Source of the DNA: Methanobacteriaceae archaeon
GTDB taxonomy: Archaea; Methanobacteriota; Methanobacteria; Methanobacteriales; Methanobacteriaceae
Reading direction: 5' to 3'
DNA length: 64,000 bases
Assembly: GCA_030656015.1 (NCBI GenBank)
Contig: JAUSNX010000014.1
Coordinates: 124,001 to 188,000 of the forward strand
Shown here piece after piece: positions 27,398 through 35,300 of this stretch (its first letter is position 1; each line of letters begins with the position of its first letter). The translations under genes were made by a program, and so were the position numbers. The notes under the pieces were generated by a model. The model saw only the letters and a list, made by a program, of their open reading frames with translations. It searched no databases and had not been told where the DNA came from.

Positions 27398-28438
27398 ATG
27401 GTTGAACCTGATACAATGAGCGTTTATGATTATCGAGATAGAGCCGCCTATAGGAAGGTTAATGGAAATCCAGATTATTGCAAAAATGAATTTATTTTAA
27501 AATGGTGGACAATTGATCATGATAGAACTTTAGAAGAGGAGATAAATAAAAGCCAATGGGGATGGTATTGGGAAATTAAAGATGAATTAATTAATATAAC
27601 TCCTTCTGAAATTATAGAGAAATGGATTTCAGATGATCCCATATGTTCCAGATATGCTTGGTATAATATTTTAATGTATTTTGCCATTTCACGTGCAGAA
27701 GAACTTGGATTAACAGAAAAAATTAGAGACCCAGAATGGAAAAAATGTCCATTATGTTATAATAAATTTATTGAAAATTCTTTACCACAGCCATTAATTA
27801 GAAGATTAGGAATGAACCAGATTGATTTTTGTTCTCCGTGTCTTAGAGACACCATATTAGCTTCAGGGCTTTTAAGTGCATCTAAAGAAGAAATAATTCA
27901 ATATATACACGATTTAGTTGAAACAACAGAAATGATACCTCCACAAAATTATGGGAGTGGAATGAATGATCTTCATGGATTAACAACTGAAGAAAGATTA
28001 TCTCTTTTAAAAATTCTAAAAAGAAAACCGAACTTAATTAGAGTTAAAAAGATTTTTGGATCCTGGTTTAATGCCTTGATTGAAGCAGATGTTTTAGATC
28101 AAGATTCTCAAAGGATGGCTAGAGGTACTCGTTGTTTAGCAAAAGATGGTCATTTATGTTATTCCTTAGCAGAAAAAACAATTGACGATTTTCTGCATAG
28201 CAACACTATTTGCCATGAAAAAGAACCAAAATATCCCGAAGGGAATTATAGGGGGGATTTCATTATTAATAAAACTTTTATTGAATATTTTGGTCTAATG
28301 AATGATTCTAAATATAAAGAAAAAGCAAAACTTAAAAAACGAATATGTAAAAAATATAATATTGATTTAATCGCTATATATCCAAAAGATTTAACTAATC
28401 GCTCAAAACTAGAAAAAAAATTTGAAAAATTCTTATAA
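27398..28438 (+). CDS. Predicted nuclease with zinc finger, HNH-associated repeat and Vsr-like domain
   Basis: 346 residues with no good ribosome site. Around 119-150 there is a zinc-binding pair, CPLCYNKF then FCSPC. Around 212-235 the segment KIFGSWFNALIEADVL fits the FGSW..AL..AG repeat found beside homing and HNH-type nucleases. The C-terminal 90 residues (EKTIDDFL, YRGDFIINKTFIEYFGL, then a lysine-rich helix) match the layout of PD-(D/E)XK nucleases of the Vsr-like group, in which the Asp of GDF and the Glu of EYFG bind metal. The role may be DNA repair, mobility or defence. AT-rich codon use fits recent acquisition. Confidence 0.6.
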   Translation: MVEPDTMSVYDYRDRAAYRKVNGNPDYCKNEFILKWWTIDHDRTLEEEINKSQWGWYWEIKDELINITPSEIIEKWISDDPICSRYAWYNILMYFAISRAEELGLTEKIRDPEWKKCPLCYNKFIENSLPQPLIRRLGMNQIDFCSPCLRDTILASGLLSASKEEIIQYIHDLVETTEMIPPQNYGSGMNDLHGLTTEERLSLLKILKRKPNLIRVKKIFGSWFNALIEADVLDQDSQRMARGTRCLAKDGHLCYSLAEKTIDDFLHSNTICHEKEPKYPEGNYRGDFIINKTFIEYFGLMNDSKYKEKAKLKKRICKKYNIDLIAIYPKDLTNRSKLEKKFEKFL

Positions 28439-28468
28439 TTTCTTTAAATTAAACTAAAAAAAATAATA

Positions 28469-29032
28469 TTAAAGCTCTTTAACCATTACCGTCCGTTCAA
28501 TATTATTATAAAAGCCATTTTTCAGATAGAATGCTTCGGCCGGTATTTCTTTATTAGTTAATAGTGTCAAACGAATATAATTCTGACAGATGAGATAATT
28601 AGAAACCTCATCCAATAATTTTGTTCCTATTCCATTTCCCTGCATTTCATTTTCTACAAAAAACTCATCTACAAAGAATTCCTGGCCATTCCACCAGGAC
28701 CTATTATGGCCTAAACAAACAGCCACCACATTAGAACCTTCACAGGCCACAAATCCTTCAAATGCAGGATTTCTAATTAATTCACTCAGATAATTCTGGG
28801 CCTGTTCCAAAGAGTTCCAGTCATCATACCAGGGAGCAGAGGAAAATACCTTTTTGAATAGTTCTGTGCAGTTATCTAAATCACGAGGATTAAATTTTCT
28901 AATTTCCAGGCCATTATTCTCGGAAATTAGTTCATTCACCTCAGTTACAATCTCATCTGGGAAAAAATAGGCCCAGTGCTCAGCAATAGGGCTTTGCTGA
29001 AAATGTTCCTTAACTGCTGCTTTAATAGACAC
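28469..29032 (-). CDS. GNAT family N-acetyltransferase
   Basis: 187 residues from a GTG start with GGAATG upstream. The acetyl-CoA binding element reads VENEMQGNGIGTKLLDEV (near 132-149), matching the Q/RxxGxG/A signature, preceded by the beta-strand VDEFFVENE. The N-terminal 45 residues are an additional helical segment. The acceptor cannot be predicted. It is one of five acetyltransferases between 28 and 38 kb. Confidence 0.88.
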   Translation of the reverse strand: MSIKAAVKEHFQQSPIAEHWAYFFPDEIVTEVNELISENNGLEIRKFNPRDLDNCTELFKKVFSSAPWYDDWNSLEQAQNYLSELIRNPAFEGFVACEGSNVVAVCLGHNRSWWNGQEFFVDEFFVENEMQGNGIGTKLLDEVSNYLICQNYIRLTLLTNKEIPAEAFYLKNGFYNNIERTVMVKEL

Positions 29033-29117
29033 TCAAATCATTCCTTTTTCGATTTAAACTATTTATTAATTTATTTCTAATAAAAGATTAATAAAAATCC
29101 CATAAAATAAGAAAAAA

Positions 29118-29687
29118 TCACTTTTTCTTTTCAAAGATCATGAATAATTGATTATGAAGAAAATCAAATTTCTGCGAACTAAAAAACCCAGCACGGCCCA
29201 TAATATCCAATAATTTATTTTCAGGAGTATAATGGCCTAAAAATCCTGACAAACTAAATCCTTTATGGTTATAATCAATTATGGCAATTTTACCATTACT
29301 TTTAAGAATTTTCTTTATGTTTTTAAAATATTCCTCTTGATTAGATAGGTGATGAAAAACATTTCTTAAAAAAATCAAATCAACACTCTTTTCAGGCAGA
29401 TTTACACCATTAAAATTACCTAATAATGTTTTAGCGTTTTTAATATTTTCTTTTTCAAAATTATCAGATATAAAATCCAGGGCCTTCTGATTGACATCAA
29501 TGGCATAAACCATCCCCTTTTCACCGACTTTTTTGGAAAATTCCTGGGCAAAATATCCTCCACCAGACCCTATATCTACTACAACCATTCTAGATCCGAT
29601 ATTAAGATTTTTAATAATTTCTAGAGACTTATTTTTTGGAGAAGCTGCTTCCCTATTTAACATTTTTAAGCTAAATTTAGTTAACAT
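29118..29687 (-). CDS. Class I SAM-dependent methyltransferase
   Basis: 189 residues with a GGTGAT ribosome site before the ATG at 29687. Motif I is VVVDIGSGGGYFAQEF (near 33), followed by YAIDVNQKALDFI and the VDLIFLRNVFHHL segment typical of UbiE/Coq5-like enzymes. It is a compact single-domain form. The gene lies 31 bp downstream of the truncated QueG-like gene and is probably co-transcribed with it. Substrate unknown. Confidence 0.87.
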   Translation of the reverse strand: MLTKFSLKMLNREAASPKNKSLEIIKNLNIGSRMVVVDIGSGGGYFAQEFSKKVGEKGMVYAIDVNQKALDFISDNFEKENIKNAKTLLGNFNGVNLPEKSVDLIFLRNVFHHLSNQEEYFKNIKKILKSNGKIAIIDYNHKGFSLSGFLGHYTPENKLLDIMGRAGFFSSQKFDFLHNQLFMIFEKKK

Positions 29688-29718
29688 TTTATCACCAGAT
29701 ATAATTCAAAAAAATAGG

Positions 29719-30183
29719 TTATAGTGGGGCATTAGTTAGTACGGTGCCCCAATTAACATATTTATTCTTATCCAGAGTTAGGGAAGTACAATCTTTTTCA
29801 ATTCGCCCTAGCCCCGCCATAGTAACAGCCATTTTATGTAAATACAGGAATAATTTTTCATTAGTTTCGATCTTTGGAACTGAAAAAGCTGCATAGCCAT
29901 TTTTCTGCAGAATTTCACTCAATTGTGTCGTTATAAGATCCAGTTTACTATCCGTGGCGTTCTTTGTGTTATTATAAATTTTTTCAAATTCACTTTGATG
30001 TGTATGGTGGGAAATCTTAGGAAACATGGTTAGGCCTATAGAAATCGCATTAGGATATTCATCCAATAGAGAGCCATATTTTCTAGTTTCAGACTTTTCT
30101 ACATTGGATAAATCAGCAATACCAAAATAATAGTCTTCACATTCAGTTTCAATGGTTTTTCTTGCCAAATTTTCAAATTCCAT
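29719..30183 (-). CDS. QueG-like protein truncated before the ferredoxin domain
   Basis: 154 residues that parallel the first two thirds of the full-length Fe-S protein at 38434-39135. Shared features are the N-terminal GIADLSN versus GVADLSP, LLDEYPNAISIGL versus LLDEYPKSITLGI, and GTVLTNAPL versus ITVLTNAPL. The reading frame ends exactly after TNAPL, where the paralogue continues into its cysteine-rich clusters, so both [4Fe-4S] motifs are missing. It has a good ribosome site (AAGGATG). It is either a decaying paralogue or a cluster-free derivative. Confidence 0.75.
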   Translation of the reverse strand: MEFENLARKTIETECEDYYFGIADLSNVEKSETRKYGSLLDEYPNAISIGLTMFPKISHHTHQSEFEKIYNNTKNATDSKLDLITTQLSEILQKNGYAAFSVPKIETNEKLFLYLHKMAVTMAGLGRIEKDCTSLTLDKNKYVNWGTVLTNAPL

Positions 30184-30332
30184 ATTTTTACATCCTTAAC
30201 TAATCTTTTTTTCTATTCTAAATTTATTTATTTCTTAACATTTCACCATGGCATTGGTTTAAATGATTCTTGTGAATTTTTGAGTTTTAATATTGATTTT
30301 GTGATAGACTTATGATTGAGGGTGAAATTTGA

Positions 30333-30448
30333 AGATAGCCCCAGCTAAGGCGAGCTATCTATGTAAAAATTAGGAAGATATAAGGCCCCTGAGAAGTATT
30401 TTATAAACCAGTTGGAGGCGGTAGATAATAATACAGAGGGGGCCTTAT
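30333..30448. other. Two adjacent hairpins 3' of the PadR gene
   Basis: A perfect 7-bp stem, AGATAGC (30333-30339) with GCTATCT (30354-30360), is followed by a 10-bp inverted repeat, ATAAGGCCCC (30380-30389) with GGGGCCTTAT (30439-30448), enclosing 49 bases. The second arm lies seven bases past the padR stop, so the element could be its terminator. It could instead be a small RNA or a 69-bp miniature inverted-repeat element. GC content is markedly above the surroundings. Confidence 0.45.
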
Positions 30449-30454
30449 TTATTT

Positions 30455-31030
30455 TTAATTTTCATGAAGTGAATCTTTAATTTTAGTAATTCTCTCCTGT
30501 AAAGACCCTATTATCTCTTTATGATGAGCTAGATTCTCTTTGTTTATATCTTCCAGATATGAAATGTAGTTGTCAATTTCTATTAATGCACTTTCAATGG
30601 CTTGTGGCTGATGATAAGTGCCCTGGCGGTTATGGGTATTTCCAAATATTTCATAGATGGTTTCCCGGCCAGTATCTGTTAAATCGTATTTTCCATCATC
30701 CATTTTAGTTATTAAATCTTCAGCTACCATTTTTTTTAACATTGGATAAACCGAACCTGGCGAAGGGCGTGAAGCCGCACGTTTCATGGTTTTGTTAAGA
30801 TGCATGTTGTAGTGTCTTCCTGAATGAGAAAAGTCTGAAAAATGATCTTTCATCTTATACATTCCTTCATAGTGTTCCTGTATAGAATCCATTATTTCTA
30901 CCCCGTTTTTTGGGCCGTGGCTAAGTACATGGAGTATCCATATTCGCAAACCGCCTAATTTATGTAGTTGATCTACTTTCTCATGCAGACTTTTCCAGTT
31001 GTGTAATGTATTCTTCCAGTTATCCCACAT
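30455..31030 (-). CDS. PadR family transcriptional regulator
   Basis: 191 residues. After a 25-residue leader comes LGGLRIWILHVLSHGPKNGVEIMD, the first helix pair of the PadR winged helix. It is interrupted by a His-rich insertion (HFSDFSHSGRHYN), then SPGSVYPMLKKMVAEDLI, the recognition helix, and the wing DGKYDLTDTG. The C-terminal 60 residues form the coiled coil used for dimerisation. A five-unit repeat array about 120-190 bp upstream overlaps its promoter, so it is probably autoregulated. Target genes are unknown. Confidence 0.9.
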   Translation of the reverse strand: MWDNWKNTLHNWKSLHEKVDQLHKLGGLRIWILHVLSHGPKNGVEIMDSIQEHYEGMYKMKDHFSDFSHSGRHYNMHLNKTMKRAASRPSPGSVYPMLKKMVAEDLITKMDDGKYDLTDTGRETIYEIFGNTHNRQGTYHQPQAIESALIEIDNYISYLEDINKENLAHHKEIIGSLQERITKIKDSLHEN

Positions 31031-31151
31031 TCTAAATCAATTTCTCCTATTTGATTATAGAATATTTTATTTCATTAATTGATTATTTATTAATAGCGGA
31101 TTTAGCAAATTGGCCTTATTGAATAAATATTGGAATTTACTTATCCACATT

Positions 31152-31217
31152 CTCATATCAATCAGTCGATATCGACCACTTGATATCGAGTAGTTGATAT
31201 CGAGTAGTTGATATTCT
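31152..31217 (-). promoter_or_regulatory. 14-bp iteron array at the padR promoter
   Basis: Units of 14 bp follow head to tail: 31166-31179, 31180-31193 and 31194-31207 (the last two identical, TTGATATCGAGTAG), a partial unit at 31208-31217, and a weaker one at 31152-31165. Each contains GATATC or a variant. On the minus strand a TATA box (TTTATAAG, 31228-31235) places transcription start near 31206, inside the array. Binding there would block padR transcription. Confidence 0.6.
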
Positions 31218-31364
31218 GATGAAGTTGCTTATAAAGGTTTGGTTTTATGAGAATTTAGATCTAAAAACAAAATAATTAATTTAATGAAATTTTGATATGA
31301 ATAAAATATTTAGAAAACAAGATATTGAAAAATTAGGGCTCACGGCACATATATTTGCCTTCCA

Positions 31365-31739
31365 CTAATTCAAATCCAATAGAGCATATAATTCATGTTT
31401 ATCATCAGTAGCCAGTATCCACTTTAAGTCTATAAATTCTTCTGATTCTAAAATTGTTTGGATGAGTTTTCTGCCTAATCCATAACCCCGATGATTTTCA
31501 TGGACGAAAACATCCCCCATCCAGCAGAAAGTAGCGTAATCAGATACTACACGTGCAAAGCCTATCTGTTCAACCCCAAAATAAACCCCGAAACAAATTG
31601 AGTTTTCAATAGATTTCTTAATAACCTCTTTTGACCTTTCACCCGCCCAATAAGTGCTTGATAAGAAGTTATAGATAATATCTATGGATAATAGTGATTT
31701 GTCTGTGCTTATTTTGTATTCTTTAAAATATTTATCCAT
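31365..31739 (-). CDS. GNAT family N-acetyltransferase, frameshifted near the C-terminus
   Basis: Start taken as the ATG at 31739, with GGAGTGAT upstream; an in-frame ATG 24 bases earlier is less likely. The acetyl-CoA site is HENHRGYGLGRKLIQTI. As read, the protein stops at 31365 after ELYALLDLN, too early for the fold. The next frame supplies the expected ending, IGFELVEGKYMCREP, and stops at 31333. One missing base near 31380 therefore explains the short C-terminus. Whether it is a real mutation or a sequence error cannot be told here. Confidence 0.75.
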   Translation of the reverse strand: MDKYFKEYKISTDKSLLSIDIIYNFLSSTYWAGERSKEVIKKSIENSICFGVYFGVEQIGFARVVSDYATFCWMGDVFVHENHRGYGLGRKLIQTILESEEFIDLKWILATDDKHELYALLDLN

Positions 31740-31815
31740 GTAAATCACTCCATGAATCTGCATCCCGGATATTTTTATTGACTTCTATCTTCTACAATTA
31801 AATTTATTATCCAAG

Positions 31816-32220
31816 TTATGTTTTCAAATAAGTAACAAACATGGCGCTTTTATCTTCTCCCACTTCAAAACCACATTTTTTATAAAATTCAACCTCATCA
31901 TCATAGGCAATAATTGCTTTTCGTGCCAGGCCCTCGTATTCTTCCAGCATTAATTCCACCAGCCTTTTCCCAATTCCCATACTCTGATATTCTGGCCTGA
32001 CCAGCAAATAGTGGAAATAGACAGTCATTACTCCATCAGATAAAGAATTAATTAGACCCACTAATTTATCCCCATCATAGGCCGAGTAAACCCTGTGCGA
32101 ATTATTTATGGCCCTTTTTAGTTTTTCAGGATAATTTCCCGAATCCCATTCCACGGAAAGGAACAAATCCTGTAGTTCTTTTTGCGAAAAATCCTTGATC
32201 TTTTTGTAAATAATTTCCAT
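31816..32220 (-). CDS. GNAT family N-acetyltransferase
   Basis: 134 residues, the compact single-domain form. The acetyl-CoA pyrophosphate loop reads RPEYQSMGIGKRLVELML (near 76-93), followed by the YKKCGFE turn that ends the core fold. It belongs to the small family with the start IIYKKIKDFSQKEL, seen widely in bacteria and methanogens and of unknown acceptor. It stands upstream of the frameshifted acetyltransferase, separated by about 75 bp. Confidence 0.88.
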   Translation of the reverse strand: MEIIYKKIKDFSQKELQDLFLSVEWDSGNYPEKLKRAINNSHRVYSAYDGDKLVGLINSLSDGVMTVYFHYLLVRPEYQSMGIGKRLVELMLEEYEGLARKAIIAYDDEVEFYKKCGFEVGEDKSAMFVTYLKT

Positions 32221-32317
32221 AATAACAAATCCTTGAACAAATAAAATATAACTGTTTAATTATTGTGTTAATATCAATTATAAGAATATGTGCCGCTATT
32301 AATCTGATGAAGATATT

Positions 32318-33202
32318 ATGGAAATCAAAAAGCATTCAATTGAAGTAAATGGGGTTAATATTGTGATTCATGAGTCTGGGCCAGGAAAATCAAAAATCCC
32401 TCTTTTACTTCTGCATGGCGGAGGCCTTGATTCGGCCCTACTTTCCTATGGGACCATTATGAGTATTTTAGGTGAAAAATACCATGTTATTGCTCCAGAC
32501 CTACCAGGATATGGTGAAAGTGAAAAACCAGAGGCCCCATATACCATCGAGTGGTATCAAGAGTTTTTGGATGATTTAATAAAAGTTTTAGGTTTTAATA
32601 AGATTAATTTAGGAGGCCTATCTCTGGGAGGAGGAATTGCATTGGGTTATTCCCTAAAATATCCTGAAAAAGTAAAAAATCTGGTTTTAATTGCCCCCTA
32701 TGGTTTAACTGATAAAATCCCTTATCCTCAAATAACTACTTGGCTCATGAGACATTCTGGAACCTATGATTGGAGGAATAATTTGATTCTCTCCAGTAAA
32801 CTGCTGGTAAAAATCAGCCTGAAAAGAATCCTAGTAAATCCTCAGGCCCTGAATGATGAGGTTATAGATCAACTAATAAAAATAGGAAATATACCAGATA
32901 GTGGTCGGGCCTGGAGAGCTTTTCAGCTAAGTGAAATTGAAAATAAAAATCTGAGAACATGTTATCTAAATCAAGTACATAATCTTAAAATGCCCGTGCT
33001 ACTTTTAACTGGAAAAAAGGATTCTCTAGTGCCCAGTACAGATGTGGAAATGGCCAGCGAATTGATTCCTAATTCACGGCGGGTAGAGATTGAAGAGTGT
33101 GGACACTGGCTTCCTCGAGACCGGAGCCCTGAATTTATCAAAGATGTTGAGGATTTTCTTAAATCCAATATATTAAAAAAAGAATATTTATGTGTATTTT
33201 AA
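32318..33202 (+). CDS. Alpha/beta hydrolase
   Basis: 294 residues. The oxyanion strand and loop read LLLLHGGGLDSALL (near 28-41), the nucleophile elbow is GGLSLGGGIALG with Ser near 103, and the catalytic histidine lies in EECGHWLPRDRSPEF near 264, with an acidic partner probably in LLTGKKDSLVP. This is the standard serine hydrolase triad of esterases and C-C bond hydrolases. It is cytoplasmic. Its 3' end overlaps the convergent flavodoxin gene by 4 bp. Confidence 0.9.
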   Translation: MEIKKHSIEVNGVNIVIHESGPGKSKIPLLLLHGGGLDSALLSYGTIMSILGEKYHVIAPDLPGYGESEKPEAPYTIEWYQEFLDDLIKVLGFNKINLGGLSLGGGIALGYSLKYPEKVKNLVLIAPYGLTDKIPYPQITTWLMRHSGTYDWRNNLILSSKLLVKISLKRILVNPQALNDEVIDQLIKIGNIPDSGRAWRAFQLSEIENKNLRTCYLNQVHNLKMPVLLLTGKKDSLVPSTDVEMASELIPNSRRVEIEECGHWLPRDRSPEFIKDVEDFLKSNILKKEYLCVF

Positions 33203-33672
33203 AATAAAACAGCAAATTTCCGAATCATCTCGTCAATTTTTTGATCCTTACTCTTATTCCAGACCACAATATCGGTTCCAACTACTTTTCCACCTTTGGA
33301 CTCGCAAAGTTTCTTCATTTTCCCAATGGCCTGATTTCCACCGGTCCAATTAAATCTTAAGCCCTTAGTAACAAAACAAGCAATTTTCTTATATTGCAAT
33401 GAGTCAATTTGCTCCAAATAGGATTTCATGGGTGGTGCCAGAGAAAATGCATGCACGGGGGCACCAAAAATCAGAGCATCATATGATTCAAGCTCAGGTT
33501 TGCTTTGAAACTCCACATTTTTTGCTTTCATAGGAACTTCACCTACCGGAACTACCCGTTCAATTTCTACTTCATGACCATTTTTCTGGAACTTTTCTTG
33601 AAGTTTTTCAGCTACAGAATACGTATTTTCAGTTTTAGAATACACTATAATTCCTATTTTCATCTTTTTCAC
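33199..33672 (-). CDS. Flavodoxin family protein
   Basis: 157 residues. The FMN phosphate loop is IVYSKTENTYSVAEKL near the N-terminus, and the flavin-covering loop includes IFGAPVHAFSLAPPM near 70. It is a likely soluble FMN protein. Its ATG overlaps the stop of the upstream membrane-protein gene (ATGA-type, 33669-33672), so it is translated from the same message as that gene and two small proteins further up. Confidence 0.88.
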   Translation of the reverse strand: MKKMKIGIIVYSKTENTYSVAEKLQEKFQKNGHEVEIERVVPVGEVPMKAKNVEFQSKPELESYDALIFGAPVHAFSLAPPMKSYLEQIDSLQYKKIACFVTKGLRFNWTGGNQAIGKMKKLCESKGGKVVGTDIVVWNKSKDQKIDEMIRKFAVLF

Positions 33673-34925
33673 CCGTCATCATTTCTATCCTTCAGTTTAG
33701 TGATTAACCAGAAATAAATATATTTATAATTTTTAAATAAAAAAATGATAAGGATTAGAATTAAAGTTGAGATAATAATAGATAAAATAATAATCTCGAT
33801 TTGATATTGACTAGAAACCTTTCCGCCATATATTACATCAGTTAAAAACAATAAAATCAATGATTCCACACCCAAAATAAGAACAATCCATTCAATTCTT
33901 TCCATTAAGTTGTTTCTTTGTTCAGAATGCAATCCCTCATATATTTTTTCACATGCATTTAATTTTTCTTGAATGAATTTATACTGATTATTTAATCTAA
34001 AAACATCATTTAATAAATCGAAAAGTAGTATGAAAGATGTTGTAGCAGATATTCTTGTATTTCTATAAATTTCTAAAGCTGATTGAATTTCGATTTGTGT
34101 GTTTTCAATCTCACCAATGGCAGATTTCAAGTTAATTTTTTCTTTCTCTTTAACACGGCTGATAATAGAATCCAATTGAAAATCAATTTTTTTTAGAAGA
34201 TATTTTTGTCTTTGGTGCATTTCAACGGCATTAATCCGCTCATTAACATAATTAAGATTCTTTCCCTGGAATATCATTAAAGCAGCGGGTTCAGCGATGG
34301 TAATTATATCATTCCGATATATGGGTATACTGTTTTCCATGACTTTTGATACCAAGTCATCATGAACCATTCTATAATGTTTGTTATTCCATATAATTCC
34401 AAAAATTTCTTTTTCAATAATAATTGAACTAATTTCAGTATCTGTACTAGTAACAACAGAATAAGTAGAGTGCACATTAAGTAATGGTTTTTGAGCAGGG
34501 ATGATTAATAAACTTATTATTTTTGACTTTAGCAAGTGGAAAATAAATGAATCCACCCATTCTCCAGTTTCATCTGAAATTTTAATTAATTCCGGCGTCA
34601 TTACAGGATAAGTTAAATTAAAATCGAATCTGGCTGAATTTATTCCATTTTGGCCAAAACAAACTGTAATATTCATTTCATTTTCTAAAGCAGGGTTAAT
34701 AAAAGAAAATAAGTCAAAATCTAATCTGAAAGTTAATATTTTCGGAGTTTTTTCAAGGTATTCACGATCATATACTTCAGAATTGAGAGACTCCATGCTA
34801 ATAGATGCAACATCACCAAAAAATATTGCGTTATTTATACTTCTCTCTGTCAAATCATGACTAGGTAAAGTAAGATCAAAAGTAACTATGTGTGTTATTT
34901 TTGCGTTATTAAAAGAAGTAGACAT
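33669..34925 (-). CDS. Membrane-anchored coiled-coil protein, RMD1/DUF155-like C-terminus
   Basis: 418 residues. The first 200 are mixed alpha/beta without recognised motifs. Residues 230-345 are helical and charged (RQKYLLKKIDFQLDSI; REKEKINLKSAIGEI-type heptads). The protein then ends with two membrane helices, WIVLILGVESLILLFL and IIILSIIISTLILILIIFLF, and a basic tail. The RIEWIVLIL..E arrangement before the first helix resembles RMD1/DUF155 proteins, but the N-terminus is not clearly that family. It lies between two tiny genes and flavodoxin in one operon. Confidence 0.7.
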   Translation of the reverse strand: MSTSFNNAKITHIVTFDLTLPSHDLTERSINNAIFFGDVASISMESLNSEVYDREYLEKTPKILTFRLDFDLFSFINPALENEMNITVCFGQNGINSARFDFNLTYPVMTPELIKISDETGEWVDSFIFHLLKSKIISLLIIPAQKPLLNVHSTYSVVTSTDTEISSIIIEKEIFGIIWNNKHYRMVHDDLVSKVMENSIPIYRNDIITIAEPAALMIFQGKNLNYVNERINAVEMHQRQKYLLKKIDFQLDSIISRVKEKEKINLKSAIGEIENTQIEIQSALEIYRNTRISATTSFILLFDLLNDVFRLNNQYKFIQEKLNACEKIYEGLHSEQRNNLMERIEWIVLILGVESLILLFLTDVIYGGKVSSQYQIEIIILSIIISTLILILIIFLFKNYKYIYFWLITKLKDRNDDG

Positions 34926-34938
34926 ATAAAATCAGATT

Positions 34939-35073
34939 TCAGTCGCCTTTCTTTCTCTGTTTTATTAATTGTGGGTCCGGTTTCTTTACTGGCTTTTTAC
35001 TGTTTATTAAAACCGTTTCTTTGTCTTTTACTGAATTTGATATTTTTTTAGCCATATTATAACCCACACTCAT
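34939..35073 (-). CDS. Small basic protein (44 residues)
   Basis: ATG at 35073 overlaps the stop of the preceding tiny gene (ATGA), giving 44 residues; an internal ATG six codons in is an alternative start. The peptide is strongly basic, rich in Lys and Pro (NSKKPVKKPDPQLIKQRKK), and has no hydrophobic segment. It ends 13 bases before the start of the membrane-protein gene. No family is recognised. The tight coupling is the main evidence that it is real. Confidence 0.5.
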   Translation of the reverse strand: MSVGYNMAKKISNSVKDKETVLINSKKPVKKPDPQLIKQRKKGD

Positions 35074-35183
35074 TCATCATCTAGTGCATCACCTTTAACT
35101 CTATCGCTGTCATGTCCACTATCTTGTTCAAAATCTTCTCTTCGTTTCTTGATTATTTCTTTTTGCTTCCTGTCGTCAAGCAT
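35070..35183 (-). CDS. Small charged protein (37 residues)
   Basis: ATG at 35183 with an excellent ribosome site (GGTGGAT, four bases upstream) begins 37 residues alternating basic (KQKEIIKKRRE) and acidic (SDRVKGDALDDE) stretches. It overlaps the next small gene by 4 bp. TTTTTATA about 45 bases upstream can serve as the TATA box of this four-gene operon. The acidic/basic small-gene pair is reminiscent of antitoxin-toxin layouts, but nothing else supports that. Confidence 0.5.
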   Translation of the reverse strand: MLDDRKQKEIIKKRREDFEQDSGHDSDRVKGDALDDE

Positions 35184-35300
35184 TATATCCACCACGGAAA
35201 TTGATTAAACCAACTATTTAGTTTATTGTATAAAAATTTAATTAATATTAATAACAAGCACTATCTCAGAATTGATTATGAAAAATAATTTATTATTATT

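Noticed and set aside
31152-31217. Short repeat array as a CRISPR
   Set aside because: The units are contiguous 14-mers without spacers, and no cas gene is in the window.
35070-35183. Toxin-antitoxin module formed by the two tiny genes
   Set aside because: Neither peptide resembles a known toxin or antitoxin, and they are coupled to a membrane protein and a flavodoxin rather than standing as a pair.
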